27,291 nucleotides of DNA from a virus. The stretch covers positions 1-27,291 of the IMG/VR virus record IMGVR_UViG_3300046746_000247; one strand, 5' to 3'. Of this stretch, positions 1 to 7,100 are shown piece by piece. The translations under genes were made by a program, and so were the position numbers. Positions within the stretch are counted from its first letter, which is position 1. Each line of letters begins with the position of its first letter. The notes beneath the pieces were generated by a model, which did no database searches, had not been told where the DNA came from, and was given only the letters and a program-made list of their open reading frames with translations.

Positions 1-308
1 TGGATAAACGTATCTGCAATGCCGATCCTGTTCACGCCTAAATCTAAGAATATATCTATAAGCTCAAATCTATCTCTTGACTTTGTACATGCAATATCAG
101 CAGCAAGCCCTTTTAAATGTGACGAAGATTCTTTCCCCCCAACATCCTGATTATGCTGTGGGGTTCGGAAGCCAGAATTAATATGGATAGGCTTATCAAA
201 TTTATCTCTAGCCATATCGAGTATGTTTAAAAAGTTTTTATCCATCATTTGCCCAGATCCCTGCACGTCAGGGCTATCAAATTCTGAATAGTTAAAATAC
301 TTCATCAT
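1..308 (-). CDS. Peptidoglycan peptidase, M15 family (endolysin), partial
   Basis: This gene runs off the left edge; 102 codons are visible from an ATG at 308. The product should cut peptide cross-links of peptidoglycan at the end of infection. The visible part carries the M15A/M15_3 (VanY / D-Ala-D-Ala carboxypeptidase-like) signature: SGFRTPQHN at residues 45-53, then SSHLKGLAAD at 62-71, where His64 and Asp71 are two of the expected zinc ligands. The second His, usually in a C-terminal H-x-D, would fall just beyond the edge; the last visible residues, RIGIADTFI, are what normally precede it. There is no signal peptide, so release would depend on a holin. The start is a double ATG (MMK), and the first ATG overlaps the stop of the upstream membrane-protein gene by one base (TAATG), which implies coupled translation. 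Family assignment is strong; the exact bond cut is not known. Confidence 0.88.
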   Translation of the reverse strand, partial: MMKYFNYSEFDSPDVQGSGQMMDKNFLNILDMARDKFDKPIHINSGFRTPQHNQDVGGKESSSHLKGLAADIACTKSRDRFELIDIFLDLGVNRIGIADTFI

Positions 309-463
309 TACTTTTTCTTTTTAATATCTTTCCATTTAGCTATAGTATACCCTATAGTTACTAACAGAAGTAAGATTTTTAAACCATCTTCTATTTGAGT
401 AAAAGTTGTTACGCCTAATGTGCTGCCGTTTATAGCGTATAATTTAAGTTCGCTCAAGTTCAT
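308..463 (-). CDS. Small single-span membrane protein, candidate holin
   Basis: This 51-residue ORF was read by hand. It starts at ATG 463 and stops with TAA at 310-308. The first half is soluble-looking (MNLSELKLYAINGSTLG). It is followed by one hydrophobic segment at about residues 28-43 (LKILLLLVTIGYTIA) and a basic tail ending in KDIKKKK. One membrane span, a lysine-rich cytoplasmic-type tail and a one-base TAATG overlap with the endolysin gene fit a holin or other lysis-timing protein. I see no sequence match to a named holin family, so the role comes from context. The gene begins only 3 bases after the stop of the upstream basic-protein gene, so it is part of the same transcript. Confidence 0.68.
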   Translation of the reverse strand: MNLSELKLYAINGSTLGVTTFTQIEDGLKILLLLVTIGYTIAKWKDIKKKK

Positions 464-466
464 TTT

Positions 467-778
467 TTAATATTTAGTAACTCTACCTTTGGTATTTTTT
501 TCTCGCTGGGCTTTTCTTTTGGATTCAGGGGTAACTTCGCTCCAGGTTTTTGGTGTCTTACTACTAACTTTTTTGGTTGGCCTGAATGTATTCTCACCTT
601 TGCTATAATCTTCTTCGCCGCTTGGCGTTTTCCATTCTTCTTTAAACCACCTATTTAAATTTTTAAAAGGCGAGTTCATTTTAAAAGGGCTTCTTTGTTT
701 TGCTGGCGATTTCTTCCCTTTGCGTTCATTCCTACTTGCCCATACAGCTTTTCTTTGGGCGTCACTTACATATGGCAT
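467..778 (-). CDS. Small basic protein of unknown function (aquatic-virus type)
   Basis: A 103-residue, strongly basic protein. The N-terminus MPYVSDAQRKAVWASRNE is a pattern I remember from several phage small proteins. A lysine-rich linker with a doubled SPFK (RSPFKMNSPFK, about residues 29-39) follows, then a WFKEEWKTP block and a C-terminal RPTKKVSSKTPKTWSEVT block (about 67-84). The last two blocks resemble a small domain of unknown function (possibly DUF5872-like) that I recall from cyanophages and algal viruses; this is memory, not a search result. The ATG at 778 overlaps the TAA of the upstream gene (TAATG), so the two are translationally coupled. No catalytic motif is visible. The charge would suit a nucleic-acid-binding or packaged protein, but that is inference. 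Confidence 0.75.
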   Translation of the reverse strand: MPYVSDAQRKAVWASRNERKGKKSPAKQRSPFKMNSPFKNLNRWFKEEWKTPSGEEDYSKGENTFRPTKKVSSKTPKTWSEVTPESKRKAQREKNTKGRVTKY

Positions 779-1149
779 TATTTCTTAGATTTATTTCCCC
801 AGTTAGCAGCGCCAACTTTTCTACATTTAACTAAAGCGCCACTAGCATAAGCCGAGGGCCATTTTTTATAACGGCTTTTTACTTTACTATAGCAAGCGTC
901 TTTTTTTGGCAAAGGTGAATTTTCAACTTTTGGTAAATAATTTCCTGAGCCACGGCGCTTAGATCGCTTTTCGTTATAGCTTTCGGTAACTTTATTTGTA
1001 GGTCTTGTAGCTGGGTTTTTTGCTTTCCTAACTTGCTTAGCAATAGACACGGGGCCACCACTTCCGTCCGCATTCATAGTCACTTCTTCGTTACAAGGAT
1101 AGGTTTTAGCTCCACCTTTTTCTTTTATTATTGCTGTTATAGGTTTCAT
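778..1149 (-). CDS. Small basic protein with conserved Cys/aromatic C-terminal block
   Basis: A 123-residue basic protein. The N-terminal half is low in recognisable motifs. The C-terminal 40 residues hold a dense aromatic/cysteine block, DACYSKVKSRYKKWPSAYAS followed by GALVKCRKVGAANWG. I recall this as a recurring small domain in marine phages and in large algal viruses, with two cysteines (in ACYS and VKCRK) in fixed positions. The function is unknown. The RPTNKV stretch in the middle echoes the RPTKKV of the next gene, so the two proteins may be related or act together. The start at ATG 1149 follows an A/T leader (TTAATATATG), three bases after the stop of the giant virion-protein gene. 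The overlapping alternative ORF at 879-1073 is a shadow. Confidence 0.78.
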   Translation of the reverse strand: MKPITAIIKEKGGAKTYPCNEEVTMNADGSGGPVSIAKQVRKAKNPATRPTNKVTESYNEKRSKRRGSGNYLPKVENSPLPKKDACYSKVKSRYKKWPSAYASGALVKCRKVGAANWGNKSKK

Positions 1150-1152
1150 ATA

Positions 1153-4100
1153 TTAATCTTTTTTCCAATTACCTTTTTTGTCTTTTTTCCAATTACTTTT
1201 TTTCCAGTTAGTTGTTTTTCCAAAACCACTTTTTTTCTTTTTAGTTTTAGATGTTTCAACCAAACCTACGTCCCATGTGCTATAGCCAAGCATTAATGCT
1301 ACTGATTGCCAGTACTTGGTATCATTATCCATCGCAACACGTATATTATCTGCTTTTCTTATTGCTCTATCTAAAGGAACATTTGTTGTTGCCGATACAA
1401 TTTGACCTACAGCATAATATGCAGGGTTATCTAAACCAAACCCAGTCATTTTATCTCTAGTTGTTTTATAACTAAAAGCCCTTGCGGCGCCCATTAATTT
1501 ACGCATTTTAGAATCGATTGGCGGAGATATACTTAAAGATCTTTGCGCTGCAACCGTATAATCAGGCCTCGGCTTTTTAGATTGCTTACTAATTTCTATA
1601 ATAATATTTTTAAGCGTAGAGCCTATTGCTCCGTATATACCAGTACCTCTTAATATAGAGTCTAACATAGAGTTAGCAACTCTAACCTCTTTTTCTTTTA
1701 TAGCCTCCTCGTCATCATCTTCAAATAAAGTGGAGAATAGCGCTGCTTGTAAACTAGAAAATATAATATTTTGCACAGCCATATAATAAGCTATCTTTGT
1801 TATATTAGTTTTAGCATCTCCACGGCCGTTTTTAAGATCCAAGAAAGCCTTTTTGGTCAAACGCATGTATTGCATAGGAGTATTCGCAAAAGCCAATACG
1901 ATACGCCCTAATGGGCTTGCTTGTTGTTGAGATATTCTGTCTGGTCTTGAAGACTGTTGTGTCTCTTCTGCTATTTCTTGAAAGTCTAGAAACGCCTGCT
2001 CTTGTGCCTGCTGCTTTGACATGCCTTGCTCAACATAAGTATTTATTCTATTTCTAACAAAAGAAGCGCCGCCCATTGCAATTGCAAAACTATCAGCAAT
2101 TTGTGTTGGTAAAAAACCTACTTTTAGTAAAGAAGACAATACTGCTTTTACTTTATTTGTAGATGTTTCAGCGGCGTTAGCAATATCATCAGCATTTACG
2201 TCATTCTTCAACCCTGATCGTCTTTGTTTCAAAAAGTCAGAGTTAAACAACATAGCAAAGTCAGACCAAAATTGTTTTTGATTAGCAAATGCTTTTGCCG
2301 CAGCTATAGGATTGTTATCTCCCCAGTTTACAAAGTTAATAGTAGATAACGTTTGCAATAAAGCTGATCTCGTGTTAAAGAACATTATTGTACCAACAGA
2401 ATCATTAACCCAGTTCATAAAGTTATTTGTTAACTTATTTGCACCAAATGGTCTATTGCGACCGGTCTTCATTCTATAAAGCATATCTTGTAATGCTTCT
2501 GTATAGCTTTCGCCAAATGCGGCCTTTAGTTTATTTAAATTTTCTTGTGAAAATATAATATCTGCATTTTGTTGCCATTCAGTTAAAAACTCAGCCCTCT
2601 TAGTGGTGTTAACCATGTTTATTGCATCAGTAGTCATAGTGCCAGCTAGCCAATCGTTTTGAGGCTCAGGGTAGCCATCAAGAACAGCATCCATTTGATC
2701 TGCAAAATCTCTAAGTTTAGGATCATTTTCAACAATATCAATTAAATCCTGAATATCAGCTTTAGTTAAATTAACTGTTTTACCCGCTATTAAAGCATCC
2801 TTATATCCGTTCTTTACCCACAAATAAACCCTTACGGCGGTTTCATTTGTAAAGCCTGTTGAATTTACTTTTTTAAGCCCAGCTGGTATATTTTTAATAT
2901 CTTTTTTAAGTTGCTTAACTATAGTTGCTACATTCTGTTTATAACTTTCAAACTCGCGCATTGCTTTAGCGAACGGATCAAATAAAGATTTTTTAAACCA
3001 TGCTTGCTGCTGTTCCCCTTTGGTACCCTTGCTTAACAACTTATATAATAAACCCGCAAAGTCATCAGCTGATGGCGGTATAAAGAACTTAAATCTACCT
3101 TTTTTACGAGCCAACACTTTTGCTTTAGCACCAGACATTTCGGACTCTGCAGCAATACCTGTGTTGTCTTCTATTATTTGGTTAAACTCTTTGTTTAAAT
3201 TTTTAGAAAACTGTATTTTAGCTTGGTGCACTTTTGATTTAACGTCTGCTTGCTCTAATACTTCTTGCACAGCTTTAACATTCTTGTAAGCATCATCAGC
3301 AAAGTAAAAGTCATTATAACCTTCAGCAACTTTTCCAATAACCCATTTAGCTTTAGCGGTAGCAGTGCCATCACCAAGACCTACAATATTTTCAAGTTTA
3401 ATATCAAGGCCGATACCTTTTAAAAATTCGTGTATAGCATATTTTGAATTAGCCGGTCTAGCGGTTAGTATAAATACATTTTCATTACCGAACTTTTTAT
3501 TACGGGCCATTGCTTTTTCAAACATAGGACCCTTAGCACCTTTCATTACTTTACTGAATTCACTAAAATCAAATTCAGCTCCTTGTGCTTCAAGCTGATC
3601 TGCTTGCAATGCAAACTCTGTCGCATTTATTTTGCCCTTAGTTCCGTCTGGCAATGTATATAAAACATTACTTTTAGTGGTTGCCAACGTGTCATCAAAA
3701 TCCCAAACGCTAATGCCTTTTTGAGGTGCATCCAGTCTAATAGACATTGCTTTAGCTTTATTCAATGTTTTACTAAATTGCAATAAATTTGCACGCTCCA
3801 TCTCATTCCTTACAGCTTTTTGCTGTTCGGTATTAAGATTTTCATATGTGTGCATGAAATTAGGCTTATTCATGAAAGCATCAGGAAACATCTGGCGGCT
3901 AATAACATCAGCCATGCCAAAAGGATCAAACCCTTTATTTGTTTTAGAAAATTGTGGGGCAGTTTTTAATTTGCCGCTTTTCTTTAATTTTGCAATTTCA
4001 TTTTTAATAAGCTTTGTGTTATACCTATCTATACCTATTTCAGATTGCTTGTTTAATTTTATATCTAATGATTTAGGTATTAAGTTTACTTTAGCATTAT

Positions 4101-7100
4101 CTAATAATTTTATTAAAGCAATTTCTTTAATCTTATTATTTGAAAAAGCAATAAGTGCTTCAGCTATTTCTAAAGCAGTAGTTTCGTGTTCTAATATAAG
4201 TTTACCTATAGGAGTGTCTATCATGTACATTCCAGCCCTACTTAGCTTTCTTACTAAGCCTCTTTGATCTGCCGTAGATAAATTTATAAAACTTATTACG
4301 TCGTCTACTCTTCCCTCGGCTTTTGCTTTTTTGATTTCTTTTAATATATAGTCTCTAACTAATAAAGCTTCGGAATTAATTGTTTGTATATTAGATTCAA
4401 AATCAGATTTAATTGACGTTACTTGAGCAAGCCCCTTAAGTTTAATACCATTTTCTGTTATGTATGTTCTTCCGTCTTTTTTAAGAAGACCAAAATTTAG
4501 TTTATCTAATAGAGGTTTTCCTATAGAGGGGACAATAACATTGTTAAATATTTTTTCGTTGGTAGTATTACCTTCAATACCTAATGTCCTAATAGATCGA
4601 CTTGTAATGTTTAAAAAGTTTCTTATTGCGGTAGCTTTATCTTTGTTAGTAATCGCTTCAGCAACGTCTGCTTTTAATTTTTTAGTAGCATAATTAAACC
4701 CAACAATTTTTTGCTGGTATTTGTATGTTCTACCGTATTCGTTAAGCCCTTTGTTTATTATATTAATAACAGAGGGATCTTTTAAAGTATTTTGTAAATT
4801 ACTTAATACATTTGTAACAAATTCTCTGTGAGCTCTGGTGCTTAATTGTGATTTACCTACATCAAGAATAGATTTAATAAGGTCTTTAGCTGTTTTAATT
4901 TCATTATTATTAACTTTTGACCGTATAGTTCTTATTGCAGCTTTTTTCTCTTCGCTAATACCTGATTTAGCTTCTAGTTCATTTAAAGCATTTACAGTGT
5001 TTTCTTTATTAATATTTCTACTAAATTGTATAATATCAAATCCAGCTTGCTCGCCTTTGTATCTATCTAATTTAGATTGTAAGTTATTTAACTGAGCATC
5101 AATAACAATGTTTTCAATTACGTCTATAGATTCTTGCGGTGCTAGTTCTTGTACCTCTTTAAGGTTAGCTATATTTTCGGGGGTAGCATAGTCTGCAACA
5201 ACTTGTGCCGCTAACGGCCTAAGTATTTCTCTGAATAATTGCTTTTGCCTTTCTAATATAGTTGACTTTTTGCCTGCAACAAAATAAGTTAAAAAATCTC
5301 TTTTATCTATTTTGCTAATTCTGAATATAGGATTGCCTTCGGCTGTTAATTCTCTTCCAATTCTTTCTGTTGGAAATAATTTGCCATAGCTTTTCTTAAT
5401 ACTTTTAATCGGCAAAGCTTTAGTTACTATGTCAAACGTTTTTGGATCGTTCAAAAAGTCTATATAGGTGCCTGGAATAACAACCTCTCCCCCACTTTCT
5501 CCTATTGCTCCTAACTTTTTAGAAAGCTTTTTGAATAATTGTTTATTAACATAATCCTCTAACCACGAAACCGTATAAGTTTCTCTTCCCTTTTTAACCT
5601 GAATAGTTTCAGAAAGAGTACCTTTTTGAGCTCTAACTTTTATTTCTCTTTCAAGTTCGGATTTAATATCATTTATTAAGGTATCATCAACAATATCAAG
5701 CTCATCAAATTTTGCTTGCCCTCTTTCTACAGATTCTTCGGTAGGCCCAGTTTTCTTTTTAGGAGCGGGCTCAGTTGTAGGTTCTGTTGATGGTTCCTTA
5801 GTTAAGTCTTCAATTTGCTTAGCATCTATACGCCCAACATACATTCTTTCAGCTTCTGGTCGGTTATAATCCTCTCTAACAGCATCTCTAATCCTAAGGT
5901 TTATTCTTCCATTTAAAAAGCCATACAGGTCGCCTCTGCCGTCCCACTGTAAATCTTTATTAACTCCCTGCTTGTTGGGTCTTAGTATTTTTTCTAACAC
6001 ATCAAACGTAAACTCTTCTCGTGTTGTAGGATCTAAGTTAGCAAATTTATTATTAATCTGTGTACCAATCATAGCTGGTAACTCTGCGCTAATTTTATTT
6101 ACATTAACTCTGCTCGCAACATCGCTGGCAGGTATTCCAGATAATCTATTTTTAACACCTTCAAGCTGTGTTTTTGAAAGCTGCATTTGGCTAACTTTTT
6201 CTACCGTAGCGGCTTGGCGGCCTTTTTTAATTTCGCCTGCTTTAATTGCTTCAACAGCAACGTCACTTACTTTACCGGTTTCTTTTACGCTTGTATTATA
6301 TTCTTTTAAAAAGTTAAAAACATCTCTACCACTATCAAATGAAATATTATCAAAACCTTTACCTTTAAGTATTCTTGTTATAATATCTTTAAGTTTTTCA
6401 AACGTGGTCCTATCATAATTAATTTCGCCACGCAAAATACCATCAGAAAAATAATTTAAATATTCCGTGTCCCAACTAGCAGGATCAACATTTTGTTTTA
6501 ATTGACTTTCAACCCATTTTCTTTGATTAGCAGTCATTGCTTTTTTAAATTGGCTTACTATGACGGCTTGGTTTTTAGAGTTACCTATTGTAGCATTTAA
6601 TATAGGGTGTAATATTTCATGCATTGCCACGGAAACCGCCCCCACATTTTTAGCTCTTTGCTTGTCAATAAATATTTTGCCTTTGCCAATAAAAGCACCC
6701 TCGCTTCCTTCGGCTAATGTTTTAGCTTCTTGTATATTTATTCCCTGGTCTTTTGCTATAGCCTCAAGATAACTATCTGTTGTATCAAACACGGTTGGCT
6801 CGCTTTCAAAACCTAGCTTTTTACCTAATTCAACTGCGCCTGATTTATATTTTTCAAAAAGTGCTGTAACTCTTGCATCTCTGGCGTCTAATATTGCTTT
6901 TTTGCGAGTTTCCTGAGTAACATCTGCGGTAGCATTTTCATATTTAGCTAAGATGTTATCAATCTGTTGATTTATTTTTGCTCGCTTTGTTTTTCCAGAT
7001 CTTGTGTCATTATCTTTTAACTTGATAAGATCTTTTTCTAAATTTATTAATTCCGCTCTATCTTTTGCGTCTGATACTTTAGAGTCTATTTTAGTGTCTA

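Noticed and set aside
879-1073. Alternative 64-codon minus-strand ORF
   Set aside because: It overlaps the 778-1149 gene, whose product has a recognisable conserved C-terminal block and coupled start and stop sites.
3691-3702. DFDD in the giant protein as a virion RNA polymerase motif of the crAss-like DFDxD type
   Set aside because: The following LTARP, Lys1719 and FADD motifs with normal spacing identify a HAD phosphatase, and no second polymerase motif is visible around it.
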